DNA of 64,000 bases, from the NCBI GenBank assembly GCA_944381615.1, contig CALWLT010000037.1:51214-115213 (forward strand), in the 5' to 3' direction. The DNA comes from an uncultured Lachnospiraceae bacterium. GTDB taxonomy: Bacteria; Bacillota; Clostridia; Lachnospirales; Lachnospiraceae. A model generated the notes under the pieces. It saw nothing but the letters and a program-made list of their open reading frames with translations. It had not been told where the DNA came from and made no database searches. Shown here piece after piece: positions 34,369 to 42,901 of the stretch; positions within the stretch are counted from its first letter, which is position 1, and each line of letters begins with the position of its first letter. The translations under genes and the position numbers were made by a program.

Positions 34369-35473
34369 AGATACGGAAATCCTTGTGATCGGCGCAGGCC
34401 CGGCCGGCCTTGCCGCCGCCTCTGCCGCCGCCTTTCTGGGCGCGTCCGTCCTCATCTGCGAGCGGGACGACGCCCCCGGCGGCCAGCTTGTCAAACAGAC
34501 GCACAAATTTTTCGGCTCTGAAAAGCAATACGCCGGGGACCGCGGGATTTACATCGGCCGGCGGCTGACCGGCGCCGTGCGGGAAAACCCGCAGATCGAA
34601 CTGATGACAAACGCGACGGTTCTCGGCATCTATGACGACGGCATCGTAACCGTTCTTCACGACAACCGTCATCTGAAGATCCGCCCGCAGAAAACCATCG
34701 TCGCCACCGGAGCGGCGGAAAAATTTCTCGCCTTTCCCGGCAACGATCTGCCCGGCATCTACGGCGCCGGAGCCGTCCAGACGCTGATGAACGTGGCGGG
34801 CGTCCGGCCGGCCGAGCGCGTGCTGATGGTCGGCGCCGGCAACATCGGCCTCATCGTGACCTATCAGCTTCTCCAGGCCGGCGTCCAGGTGGCAGGCGTC
34901 ATCGAGGCCGCGCCGAAGATCGGAGGCTATCTCGTTCACGCCTCCAAGATCCGCCGGGCCGGCGTTCCCATCCTGACCCGGCACACCGTCTGCGAGGCAT
35001 TCGGAACTGATCAGCTGGAGGGCGTGCGCATCTGCCGCCTGGACGATCAGGGGCAGAAAATCCCCGGCTCTGAGGAAACCGTCGCCTGCGACACGCTCTG
35101 CCTGGCCGTGGGCCTGACCCCGCTGACTGAACTCTGCTGGCAGGCCGGCTGCGAGATGGCCTGGATCCGGGAGCTGTCCGGGCATGTGCCCATCGTAGAT
35201 GAAAATCTGGAGACCTCCGTTCCCGGCCTCTATGCCGCCGGCGACGTATCCGGCATCGAAGAAGCCTCTTCCGCCATGGTCGAAGGACGGCTGGCCGGCC
35301 TGGCCGCCGCGGGAAGCCTCGGCTACCGGCCCGAACAGGCGAAGGAGGAGATCCTCGCCGCCCGCGCCGAGCTCGCCGAGCTGCGCTCCGGCCCCACCGG
35401 AGGAAAAATCATGGCCGGCCTGGCCCGTATGCGGGAAGCCGGCAAAACGAAAGGAGGCGTATTCGTATGCTGA
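34361..35473 (+). CDS. FAD-dependent oxidoreductase subunit (HcnB / OoxA / NoxA-like)
   Basis: The 370-residue flavoprotein has the FAD fold LVIGAGPAGLAAASAAA, CERDDAPGGQLVKQ, ATGAAEK, a second dinucleotide fold MVGAGNIGLIV and the C-terminal FAD-contact AAGDVSGIEEASSAM. It matches the alpha-type subunit of hydrogen cyanide synthase, opine oxidases and hydroxyproline/proline dehydrogenases. The start is taken as TTG at 34361 with AAAGGGG 10 bp upstream. It sits between the 2Fe-2S and ferredoxin subunits. Confidence 0.86.
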   Translation: MIKDTEILVIGAGPAGLAAASAAAFLGASVLICERDDAPGGQLVKQTHKFFGSEKQYAGDRGIYIGRRLTGAVRENPQIELMTNATVLGIYDDGIVTVLHDNRHLKIRPQKTIVATGAAEKFLAFPGNDLPGIYGAGAVQTLMNVAGVRPAERVLMVGAGNIGLIVTYQLLQAGVQVAGVIEAAPKIGGYLVHASKIRRAGVPILTRHTVCEAFGTDQLEGVRICRLDDQGQKIPGSEETVACDTLCLAVGLTPLTELCWQAGCEMAWIRELSGHVPIVDENLETSVPGLYAAGDVSGIEEASSAMVEGRLAGLAAAGSLGYRPEQAKEEILAARAELAELRSGPTGGKIMAGLARMREAGKTKGGVFVC

Positions 35474-35979
35474 TTGAGACCGGAATCCCGACCGCAGAGG
35501 ATCTGCAATCCGTCACACCGCCGGCCGGCCGCCTGGCAAGAGGGGCCGTGGCCATCGCCGAGTGTTTTCAGAAAATCCCCTGCAACCCGTGCACCAGGGC
35601 CTGTCCCCGGCACGCCATCCGCATTGAGCCGGATATCAACGAAACGCCCCAGATCGACTATGAAGCCTGCACCGGCTGCGGCGCCTGCATCGCCCGCTGC
35701 CCGGGCCTGGCCATTTTCGTCGTCGACATGACCTATTCCGACAGCGAAGCGCTCGTCATGCTCGCCTTTGAATTTCTCCCCGTTCCCGAAGCCGGACAGC
35801 TGGCCTGCGGCCTCGACCGGGAGGGGAAAGAGCTTGGCTGGTTCCCGGTCGTGCGCGTCGTTTCCGGCGGCAAAGAAAACAAAACCTACACCGTCTCTCT
35901 GGCCGTTCCCCGCGAACTGGCCATGGAGGTGCGCAATATCAGGGCAGGAGGGTATCAGAATGGAAAACAGAACGGATGA
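35467..35979 (+). CDS. 4Fe-4S ferredoxin-type electron-transfer subunit
   Basis: The 170-residue protein has two cysteine clusters, CNPCTRACP (residues about 39-47) and CTGCGACIARCPG (about 63-75), typical of a two-cluster ferredoxin. An additional domain of about 90 residues follows (LPVPEAGQL, ELGWFPVVRVV) that I do not recognise. It is placed between flavin subunits and probably relays electrons out of the complex. Overlaps: 7 bp with the preceding gene and 20 bp with the next. Confidence 0.85.
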   Translation: MLIETGIPTAEDLQSVTPPAGRLARGAVAIAECFQKIPCNPCTRACPRHAIRIEPDINETPQIDYEACTGCGACIARCPGLAIFVVDMTYSDSEALVMLAFEFLPVPEAGQLACGLDREGKELGWFPVVRVVSGGKENKTYTVSLAVPRELAMEVRNIRAGGYQNGKQNG

Positions 35980-36292
35980 CAAAAATACGATTCTCTGCCG
36001 CTGCGAGGATCTGACCCGGGAAGCCATTCTGGACTGCATCCGGGCCGGATTCTGCACCATCGACGAGATCAAGCGCGTAACCCGCGCCGGCATGGGGCCC
36101 TGCCAGGGCCGCACCTGCCGGTTGCTGATTGCCCAGGAGCTTTCCTCCTATTACCACATTCCCATGGAGGAAGTCCTGATGCCGACCTTCCGGCCGCCGA
36201 CCAGGCCCGTCTCCATGGGCGTCCTGGCCGACGCCTGGAAAGAAGGCCAGAGCGGCGCCGCAGAAAACGGCGGGAAAGGGGGGACTGCCTGA
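35960..36292 (+). CDS. BFD-type (2Fe-2S)-binding subunit
   Basis: The 110-residue protein matches the bacterioferritin-associated ferredoxin-like domain: ILCRCEDLTREAILDCI (CxC) and GMGPCQGRTCRLLI (CxxxxC), the same module that is fused to the FAD subunit in some opine and hydroxyproline dehydrogenases. Here it is a separate gene. The ATG at 35960 has GGAGG 8 bp upstream; its stop shares a base with the start of the next gene. Confidence 0.88.
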   Translation: MENRTDDKNTILCRCEDLTREAILDCIRAGFCTIDEIKRVTRAGMGPCQGRTCRLLIAQELSSYYHIPMEEVLMPTFRPPTRPVSMGVLADAWKEGQSGAAENGGKGGTA

Positions 36293-37437
36293 TGAAACGC
36301 GAATACGAAGTCATTATTATCGGCGGCGGCATCATCGGCTGCGCCACCGCCTTTGAGCTGGCCAAACGGGGCATTACCGACATTCTGCTGATCGAAAAGC
36401 GGTATCTGACCTCCGGCGCCACCGGGCGCTGCGGCGCCGGCATCCGCCAGCAGTGGGGATCCGAGCTCAACGCCCGCCTCGCCCTGGAGAGCACGCATAT
36501 TTTTGAACACCTGGAGGAATATACCGGTTACGGCCACAGCTGCGGTCTGCATCAGGGCGGATACCTCCTGGTAGCCTACACGCAGAAAGAATGGGATCAG
36601 TTCCAGGAAAATCTCAAGGTCCAGCACCGCCTGGGCATCGATTCCCGCGCCCTAACGCCGCAGGAGGCAAAGCAGATCGTTCCCTACCTGAACACCGACG
36701 GCGTCTACGGAGCGACCTTCTGTCAGAAGGACGGCCACGCCGATCCCTTCCACTGTACGCAGGCCTACGCCCAGGGCGCCGCGCGGATGGGCGTGGAATT
36801 TTTAACCTACACCGAAGTGACCGGCCTGCAGATCCAGAACGGGCAGATCGCCGGCGTAGAGACGACAAAGGGGCCCTTCTCGGCCCGGATCGTACTCAAC
36901 TGCGCCAATGTCCACGCGCCGGAGCTGGCCCGGATGGCCGGGGAAGAGATCCCCGTTACCTCTGAGCGCCATCAGGCCCTGGTAACCGAACCCGTCGCGC
37001 CTCTGATCGACTGCATGGTCATGGCCTTCTCGCGCTCCTTCTACGTTCAGCAGACGCCGCACGGCAGCTTTGTCATGGGCATCGGCCCGCGCGAGGAGCC
37101 CAGCTTCAGCTTCCGCTCCACCTGGCAGTTCCTGGAGCAGAACTGCGCCGTGATGTGTGAAGCGCTGCCCGTCCTGCGCAAGTTAAACGTCGTGCGCCAG
37201 TGGGCCGGCCAGTACGATTTGAGCCCGGACCGCAATCCGATCATCGACGAGGCAAAACAGGCCCGCGGCTTCTACTCCATCTGCGGCTTCTCCGGCCACG
37301 GCTTCATGGTCGGGCCGCGCATCGCCATCCTCATGGCCAATCATCTGGCGGGAAAAGACGATACCATGGACATCCGCATGTTCAGCAAAAAACGATACGA
37401 GACCGGCAAACTCTTATTAGAGCCTGCCGTCGTCTGA
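36292..37437 (+). CDS. FAD-dependent oxidoreductase, DAO family (catalytic beta subunit)
   Basis: The 381-residue flavoenzyme has IIGGGIIGCATAFELAKRG at the N-terminus, SGATGRCGAGIRQQWG, a GGYLLVA segment and the C-terminal GFSGHGFMVGPRIA. It resembles sarcosine oxidase beta, HcnC and the beta subunits of proline/hydroxyproline dehydrogenase. It would oxidise the C-N bond of a secondary amine or D/L-amino acid and hand electrons to the co-encoded FAD/Fe-S subunits. The amino-acid substrate is not determined; proline-type substrates are only a guess from the nearby peptidase genes. Confidence 0.86.
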   Translation: MKREYEVIIIGGGIIGCATAFELAKRGITDILLIEKRYLTSGATGRCGAGIRQQWGSELNARLALESTHIFEHLEEYTGYGHSCGLHQGGYLLVAYTQKEWDQFQENLKVQHRLGIDSRALTPQEAKQIVPYLNTDGVYGATFCQKDGHADPFHCTQAYAQGAARMGVEFLTYTEVTGLQIQNGQIAGVETTKGPFSARIVLNCANVHAPELARMAGEEIPVTSERHQALVTEPVAPLIDCMVMAFSRSFYVQQTPHGSFVMGIGPREEPSFSFRSTWQFLEQNCAVMCEALPVLRKLNVVRQWAGQYDLSPDRNPIIDEAKQARGFYSICGFSGHGFMVGPRIAILMANHLAGKDDTMDIRMFSKKRYETGKLLLEPAVV

Positions 37438-37483
37438 CGGGACGGACGGATTAGACAGGGCAGACGGACCAGACAGGTCCGAC

Positions 37484-37528
37484 GGCTCATACGGCTCATA
37501 CAGCTCATACAGCTCATACAGCTCATAC
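37484..37528. repeat. 9-bp tandem repeat (GCTCATACA), five units
   Basis: Five consecutive 9-bp units, the first two with GG and the last three with AG at the junction, follow degenerate GAC-rich repeats at 37441-37483. They are downstream of the dehydrogenase operon and just before its terminator, in no supported gene. Confidence 0.9.
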
Positions 37529-37529
37529 A

Positions 37530-37564
37530 GGGCGCCGCTAAAAATGCTGCGGCGCCCCGTTTTC
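37530..37564 (+). terminator. Terminator of the dehydrogenase operon
   Basis: Stem GGCGCCGC / GCGGCGCC with a 10-nt loop, followed by CCGTTTT. Confidence 0.8.
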
Positions 37565-37818
37565 TGCCCGACCTCCTTGCCAGAACGCTTACGCGCTGTC
37601 AAACAGGCTTTCATTTTCGTGAATCTTAAAGCCGTGCGCCCCGGCCCGTAAAACGCACGGCCCGCATTCTGCTCCCGCCCGCGTTTCCCCGTTTCTTTCC
37701 GCAACTGTCACGGCTTTTTTGCTGGCATATTCCGTCCGTTTCCTGTATAATAAATACAATCCGTAAAAAAGGAGGAGCTTCCGGATCTGCCGCGGCCGAT
37801 CCGCCCACGCATAATCAT

Positions 37819-38436
37819 ATGGAAAAAAAGCTGACTTCCCGCAGAAAACAGGCGCTGAAAACACGCAAGAAGATTCTTCTGTGCGCGCTTGACCTGTTCG
37901 AGAAAAAAGGATATGACGAGGTCACGATGGTCGAGATCGCCGAGGCCGCCCAGACCTCCGTCGGCTCGATCTACCGCTATTTTAAGAGCAAGGATGAGAT
38001 CGCCGCCCAGAACGCGGAGCCGCTCGACGACCTCTACCGCGAATATTTCGCCGAGCTTACCACCTCGGAGGAATTCGCCTCTTTAAGCGCCCTGGAAAAG
38101 CTGGAGCGCTATTACCTGTTCATTCAGCGGGTCGTCTCCGGCTACAGCAATCTGCGCAGCCTCTATATCTACAATCTCAAGCATCCGGGAACCACAACGT
38201 TCCTGACCGACCAGAACCGCGAGATCTATCAGGATTACAAAACGCTCATCGACGCCTGCCGTAAAGAGGGATCCATTCGCAGCGATCTCAGCGACGAAGC
38301 GTATTTTGATCTCTTCCTCCAGTCGAGCCGCGGAATGCTGATCGACTGGCTGCTGCGCAATGAAAACTTCGATTTTGAAGCGCAGGCCCGCAAAGCGTGG
38401 AACGTCATCCTTTCATATATTAAAACAGATCTTTAA
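37819..38436 (+). CDS. TetR/AcrR-family transcriptional regulator
   Basis: The 205-residue protein has an N-terminal HTH (KTRKKILLCALDLFEKKGYD, TMVEIAEAAQTSVGSIYRYFKSKDEI) and a helical ligand-binding C-terminal domain. It lies between the dehydrogenase operon and the amidohydrolase/symporter genes, all in the same direction, and could control either. A TATAAT lies about 65 bp upstream without a clear -35. Confidence 0.9.
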   Translation: MEKKLTSRRKQALKTRKKILLCALDLFEKKGYDEVTMVEIAEAAQTSVGSIYRYFKSKDEIAAQNAEPLDDLYREYFAELTTSEEFASLSALEKLERYYLFIQRVVSGYSNLRSLYIYNLKHPGTTTFLTDQNREIYQDYKTLIDACRKEGSIRSDLSDEAYFDLFLQSSRGMLIDWLLRNENFDFEAQARKAWNVILSYIKTDL

Positions 38437-38881
38437 CCGCACTGAAACGCGGCGTTTTTGCAGCTGTCTGTCCGGATGATTATACAGACGGCCGCAGGAT
38501 CTTTCTTACATGGTCTTATCCTGCCTTGCATGATTTTATCTTGCCTTGTATGATCTTATCTTGCCTTGCTCGGTCTTACCATCTTATCATTTGCTGACAA
38601 TTCTCCTTTTCCCAAAAAATCGCCAGTCTTATTTCTGTACAATGGTATAAAACAAGTTCTATACTTCGTTTTGTGCAGATGATGAGATTTTTTCCGATAT
38701 ATTTTAAATATCTTTTAGGCATATCTCCAAAATTATCAGAAGATATTGGCGTAATATTTAAAATATGGTACTTTTTAGTTAATAAAATTTTAATGAATTG
38801 ATTCACTGAACACGTTCACAATTCACTTCTGTTTCCACGAGCTCTATCCGGCGTTTCGCCGGACCCAAAAAGGAGGATTTT
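38437..38881. other. AT-rich intergenic region with 20-bp tandem repeats
   Basis: 445 bp. A weak hairpin plus T5 (38437-38458) may end the tetR transcript. The repeats are at 38509-38580. The stretch 38580-38810 is very AT-rich, with a possible promoter for the next gene (TTGGCG, 17 bp, TACTTT, about 38747-38775). A 76-codon minus-strand frame here has no RBS or recognisable features. Confidence 0.5.
38509..38580. repeat. 20-bp tandem repeat, about 3.6 copies
   Basis: Units close to CATGATCTTATCTTGCCTTG start at 38509, 38529 and 38549, with a partial degenerate unit from 38569. They diverge at one to three positions each. Confidence 0.9.
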
Positions 38882-40150
38882 ATGAAGGATCAATGGACCA
38901 AAATTCTCTGCGGAAAGCTCTATACCGGCCTGGAGGACGCCTTTCTCGAACGGGCGGAAATCCTGATCCACGATTCGCGGATCGAAGCCGTCGGCCGTGA
39001 GCTTCCCTGCCCGGAGCACACCAAACGCATCGACTTACGCCATCTGACCGTGACGCCCGGCATCATCGACGCCCACATGCATCCTGAGTATTTCGACTGG
39101 CGCGATGTGTACGCCGACACCATTTACAATTCCGACGGCTACCGCACGCTGGCCACCTACTGCACGGCCGAGCGGGCCCTGCACGGCGGCGTAACCACCG
39201 TCCGTTCCATGGGCTGGTTCCGGGAATCCTACGAGCTGGACGTCAAGCGCGCCATCAACGAAGGCCATCTGCCCGGCGCGCGCCTGATCGTGGCCCCGCA
39301 CCTGCTGGGCACCACCGGCAGCCACGCCGACATGACGCAGACCGTGCGCACCAACCCGGTGCTCTGCGATTTCATGGAAAAGCTCTACACCGGCCTCGGC
39401 AACGGCCCCGATTTCTTTACGGCCGCCGTGCGGCGGGAGAAGAAGCTGGGCGCGGACTTCATCAAGATCATGGCCACCGGCGGCTTTGCCACTCCCTACG
39501 ATGATCCGGACGACATCCAGATGAACGACGCGGAGTTTAAGGCCGTCTTTGACACGGCGAACGAGCTGCACCTGCCGGTTACGGCCCACGCCTACGGGCC
39601 GCGGCTGATGAAAAAACTGATGGGCTTCGGCATTACCGGCATCGAGCACGGTTCTCTCATGGACGAGGAGACCGCCGCCATGTTTGAAGAGACCGGGACC
39701 TATCTCGTCCCCACTTTCGGCCCCTTCCAGGAAGCCATCTACCCGGATCCGGAGCAGATGGCCAAGAAATCGCCGGAATTCCAGAGGAAACTGGGAATCT
39801 ATCAGGAACGGATGCAGAAAGGCCGGGAGATCATCGTCAAAAGCCATATCCGCATGGGATACGGCACCGACTTCGTAGCGGTTTACCAGAACTATGAAAC
39901 CGGGATGGAATTCCGCTGCATGATGGAAAGCGGCATGGACGCCTTCCGCATCCTGAAAGCCGCCACCAAGACCAACGCGGAAATCTGCGGCGTCGACTCC
40001 ATAACCGGCACCATCGAACCCGGCAAATATGCCGATATCGCCGGCTGGGGACGAAACCTGCTGACAGATAAAGACGCCCTGCGCGACTGCGCCTTCGTCA
40101 TGAAGGAAGGCGTCGTCTACGAGCCGAAGAGCTACCTGGGCGAGCAGTAA
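38882..40150 (+). CDS. Amidohydrolase-family metal-dependent hydrolase
   Basis: The 422-residue TIM-barrel enzyme of the imidazolonepropionase/Xaa-Pro carboxypeptidase-like group carries the N-terminal HxH metal motif in PGIIDAHMHPE, a metal-bridging Lys candidate in ADFIKIMATGG, His in VTAHAYG and GIEHGSLMD, and the metal Asp in GYGTDFVA. Close relatives hydrolyse N-acyl or Xaa-Pro/Xaa-Arg dipeptides. It precedes a sodium symporter and a second amidohydrolase, so uptake and hydrolysis of a small amide or dipeptide is likely. AAAGGAGG precedes the ATG. Confidence 0.85.
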   Translation: MKDQWTKILCGKLYTGLEDAFLERAEILIHDSRIEAVGRELPCPEHTKRIDLRHLTVTPGIIDAHMHPEYFDWRDVYADTIYNSDGYRTLATYCTAERALHGGVTTVRSMGWFRESYELDVKRAINEGHLPGARLIVAPHLLGTTGSHADMTQTVRTNPVLCDFMEKLYTGLGNGPDFFTAAVRREKKLGADFIKIMATGGFATPYDDPDDIQMNDAEFKAVFDTANELHLPVTAHAYGPRLMKKLMGFGITGIEHGSLMDEETAAMFEETGTYLVPTFGPFQEAIYPDPEQMAKKSPEFQRKLGIYQERMQKGREIIVKSHIRMGYGTDFVAVYQNYETGMEFRCMMESGMDAFRILKAATKTNAEICGVDSITGTIEPGKYADIAGWGRNLLTDKDALRDCAFVMKEGVVYEPKSYLGEQ

Positions 40151-40192
40151 CTGAAAAACCCGCACCAAAGAAAAACGGAATGGAGGTATCGC

Positions 40193-41605
40193 ATGGAATT
40201 TTTAACACTCAACACCGCACCACACCTGCTGATCTACGTCATCATCTACTTCGTGGTCATGCTGATCATCGGCGCCTGGGCGTCGAAAAAGATCAAAAAC
40301 AGTGAGGACTACGCGCTGGCCGGAAGAAGCCTGGGCCCCTTCGTCCTGATGGGAACCCTGCTGGCCACCTCCGTCGGAAGCGGCACCATTACCGGCGGCG
40401 GCAACTCACTGGCCTATGAATACGGCTACTGGGCCGGTATCCAGTGGGTCATCCCCTTTATTGTATTCTGTATTATTTACATGTGCGTCTACAAGCAGAT
40501 CCGCAAGAGCAACGCCTTCACGGTGCCGCAGATCCTGCAGCAGAAATACGGCGCGGAGACCCGGATCCTCGGATCCTTCATCAACCTGATCGGTATGGCC
40601 GGCATTATCTCCTCCCAGTACAAGGGCTTCGGATACGTTCTGGCCATTACCACCGGCGTTGACACCGGCACCTCCACGCTCATCGCAACGGTAATCATCA
40701 TCCTTCTGTCCGTCAGCGGCGGCCTTTTCTCCGTAGCCTGGACAGACGCCGTCAGCGCGTTCCTGATCGTCATCTGCTGTCTGGTCAGCGTTCCCTTCGT
40801 TCTCGCGGCCGGCGGCGGCTGGGATACCATTACCACCACGGCGGCAGCCATCGACCCGGAAAAGCTTTCCTTCTTCGGCGGCCGCAACCTCTTAATCTGG
40901 ATCGGCTCCTTCCTGCCGCTGATCCTTCTGGAAACCGGCGACCAGAACTTCTACACGCGTCTGACCGCCGCCAAGAGCGACAAGGTTGCCCGCAACGCCA
41001 TCATCGGCTGGGCAGTCATGGCTCTGCTGGTTATGCCCTGCGTCGGCATCATCGCCTTCACGGGCAGCATCATGTTCGGCACCAACATCGAGGCCGGTAT
41101 GTCGTTCCTCTCCACCACAACGGTCATCCCGCCCTTCGTCGGCGGCATGCTGCTGGCAGCTTCCACGGCCTTTATCATCACGACCGGTACCAGCTACCTG
41201 CTGACCTGCGGCACCAGCGTGACCTACGATTTCTATGTACAGTACTTTAACAAGACTCCGTCGGATAAGCAGACTCTGTGGGTCAACCGGGTCGGTACCA
41301 CGCTGGTCGGCATCCTGGCCCTGATTATCCTCAACTTCTTCCCGACCATTCTGGCCCTTCAGAACTGGTCCTACACCATGATCGGCGCCAGCGTCACGCC
41401 CGCCGTTCTCGGCTCCATGTTTTCTAACAAGGTAACCCGGCCGGCCGGCTTCCTCTCCATGCTTCTGGGCGCCATCACGACGCTTGTATGGGAAATGCTC
41501 GGCTGCCCCGGCGGATATCAGAGCGCTCTGATCGCCGCTCCGGTCGCCATCATCGTACTGATTGTTGTCTCTGCCTGTACGCAGAACAAAAAAGCAGTCG
41601 CCTGA
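40193..41605 (+). CDS. Sodium:solute symporter (SSS family)
   Basis: The 470-residue membrane protein has about 13 hydrophobic spans and SSS features: KNSEDYALAGRSLGPFV, LATSVGSGTITGGGNSLAYEYG, SVAWTDAVSAFLIV and a GTSYLLTCG segment. SSS carriers import proline, sugars, pantothenate, acetate or other solutes with Na+. The N-terminal KNSEDYALAGR loop and the neighbours suggest an amino-acid-like or small amide substrate. A GGAGG RBS lies 6-7 bp before the ATG, 42 bp after the first amidohydrolase. Confidence 0.92.
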   Translation: MEFLTLNTAPHLLIYVIIYFVVMLIIGAWASKKIKNSEDYALAGRSLGPFVLMGTLLATSVGSGTITGGGNSLAYEYGYWAGIQWVIPFIVFCIIYMCVYKQIRKSNAFTVPQILQQKYGAETRILGSFINLIGMAGIISSQYKGFGYVLAITTGVDTGTSTLIATVIIILLSVSGGLFSVAWTDAVSAFLIVICCLVSVPFVLAAGGGWDTITTTAAAIDPEKLSFFGGRNLLIWIGSFLPLILLETGDQNFYTRLTAAKSDKVARNAIIGWAVMALLVMPCVGIIAFTGSIMFGTNIEAGMSFLSTTTVIPPFVGGMLLAASTAFIITTGTSYLLTCGTSVTYDFYVQYFNKTPSDKQTLWVNRVGTTLVGILALIILNFFPTILALQNWSYTMIGASVTPAVLGSMFSNKVTRPAGFLSMLLGAITTLVWEMLGCPGGYQSALIAAPVAIIVLIVVSACTQNKKAVA

Positions 41606-41623
41606 TAAATTTTCATTTCTGAC

Positions 41624-41668
41624 CGGCGCGCGGGGCTCTTCCTGGAGGGAAACCGTTTCCGCGCGCCG
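41624..41668 (+). other. Intercistronic hairpin between symporter and second amidohydrolase
   Basis: A perfect 10-bp GC stem (CGGCGCGCGG / CCGCGCGCCG) closing a 25-nt loop, with no T-tract. It may stabilise or process the operon mRNA, or act as a partial terminator. Confidence 0.6.
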
Positions 41669-41694
41669 CATTTCAGCGGAAAGGAGCGTACACC

Positions 41695-42885
41695 ATGGAA
41701 TTTTATCTGACAAACGCACAGGTATTTGACGCAGAAAAAGGCGAATTTACTCAGACCAGCTTAAAAATTGACGGGAAAAAGATTGCCGCCGTCGGCGAAC
41801 TTCCGCCGGAGGGCGCGAAAACCGTTGACTGCAGCGGAAAATACCTGCTGCCCGGCATCATAGACGCGCATGTCCATCTCGTCTGGGACGGCACCTCGCC
41901 CGATCCGATGGGCGACACCGTAAAAGACGGCGATTATATCTGCTTTGCCAGAGGCGTGGCGGGCGCGATGGACTCCCTGCGGGCCGGCGTAACCACCGTG
42001 CGCGATGTGGGATCCAACGATGACTGCGCGATCCCGCTGGCCAGCGCCATCAACCGCGGCATCATCCCCGGCGCCAACATCATTCCCGCCGGCGGCGCCA
42101 TCCAGGGTTCCTACGGCCACTGCCCCATGATCGGCTTCATCGCCAACACCGAGGCGCAGCTCATCGAGCGCATCAAACGCCTCAAGGGCTACGACATCGA
42201 GATGCGCATCCCGCCGGTTCACTGGGCCAAGATCATGGCCAGCGGCGGCGCGGCCGGCCTGGAGGACGTCGGCCCCTGCATGTATTCCCCGAGAGAGCTG
42301 GAGGCCCTCGCCTATGAATGCCACCGGCTGAACATGAAGGTTGCCGCTCACGCCCTGTCCTACGACGCCATTTCCAAATGCGTGAACGCCGGCATCGACA
42401 CCATCGAACACGGCGCGGAGATGACGGAAGAGATCCTTCTTCAGATGAAGGAAAACGGCCAGTGCTGGGTTCCCACCGTCGCCGTCTACAAGAGCCTGAC
42501 GGAAAGCCGCGGCATCATCGACGACGTCATCGTAAACAAGGCGGAGATCGTTACCGAGAAGCAGAAAAAATCCTTTAAGCAGGCCATGGAGATCGGCACA
42601 AAGATCATCCTCGGCAGCGACGCCGGATCCGCCAACTTCGGTCCGCACCCGGCGGCCTTCCAGGAAATGTTCGTGATGGAGGAATACGGAATGCCGGCCG
42701 CCGCCGTCATCCGCTCCGCCACCATCGACAGCGCCAGAGAACTCGGCATCGGCGACAGCAGAGGCTCGCTGGAGGCCGGCAAGATGGCCGATATCGTCGT
42801 GCTCGACGCCGACCCGCTTGCGGATCTGCACGCCTTTACCGACCATCTCGTACAGGTTTACAAAGAGGGAAGCGCCGTCCTGTAA
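41695..42885 (+). CDS. Amidohydrolase-family metal-dependent hydrolase (second copy)
   Basis: The 396-residue enzyme of the same superfamily as 38882-40150, though not a close duplicate, has HxH in PGIIDAHVHLVWDG, HWAKIMASGG, AAHALSYDAI, TIEHGAEM, and metal Asp in ILGSDAGSANFG. The end KMADIVVLDADPL is typical of the imidazolonepropionase-like group. Two differing hydrolases around one symporter suggest successive or alternative steps on imported amide substrates. Confidence 0.87.
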   Translation: MEFYLTNAQVFDAEKGEFTQTSLKIDGKKIAAVGELPPEGAKTVDCSGKYLLPGIIDAHVHLVWDGTSPDPMGDTVKDGDYICFARGVAGAMDSLRAGVTTVRDVGSNDDCAIPLASAINRGIIPGANIIPAGGAIQGSYGHCPMIGFIANTEAQLIERIKRLKGYDIEMRIPPVHWAKIMASGGAAGLEDVGPCMYSPRELEALAYECHRLNMKVAAHALSYDAISKCVNAGIDTIEHGAEMTEEILLQMKENGQCWVPTVAVYKSLTESRGIIDDVIVNKAEIVTEKQKKSFKQAMEIGTKIILGSDAGSANFGPHPAAFQEMFVMEEYGMPAAAVIRSATIDSARELGIGDSRGSLEAGKMADIVVLDADPLADLHAFTDHLVQVYKEGSAVL

Positions 42886-42901
42886 CGCGGCCTTCTTTTC
42901 C

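Noticed and set aside
37341..37704. Minus-strand frames translating the 9-bp repeats (ELYELYELY and SCMSCM peptides)
   Set aside because: They exist only because a 9-bp unit keeps three frames open; no RBS and no family.
37441..38580. Possible CRISPR array at the repeat clusters
   Set aside because: Units are contiguous 9- and 20-bp tandem repeats without unique spacers, and no cas genes are nearby.
38576..38806. 76-codon minus-strand frame in the AT-rich gap
   Set aside because: No RBS, composition follows the AT-rich DNA, and no recognisable domain.
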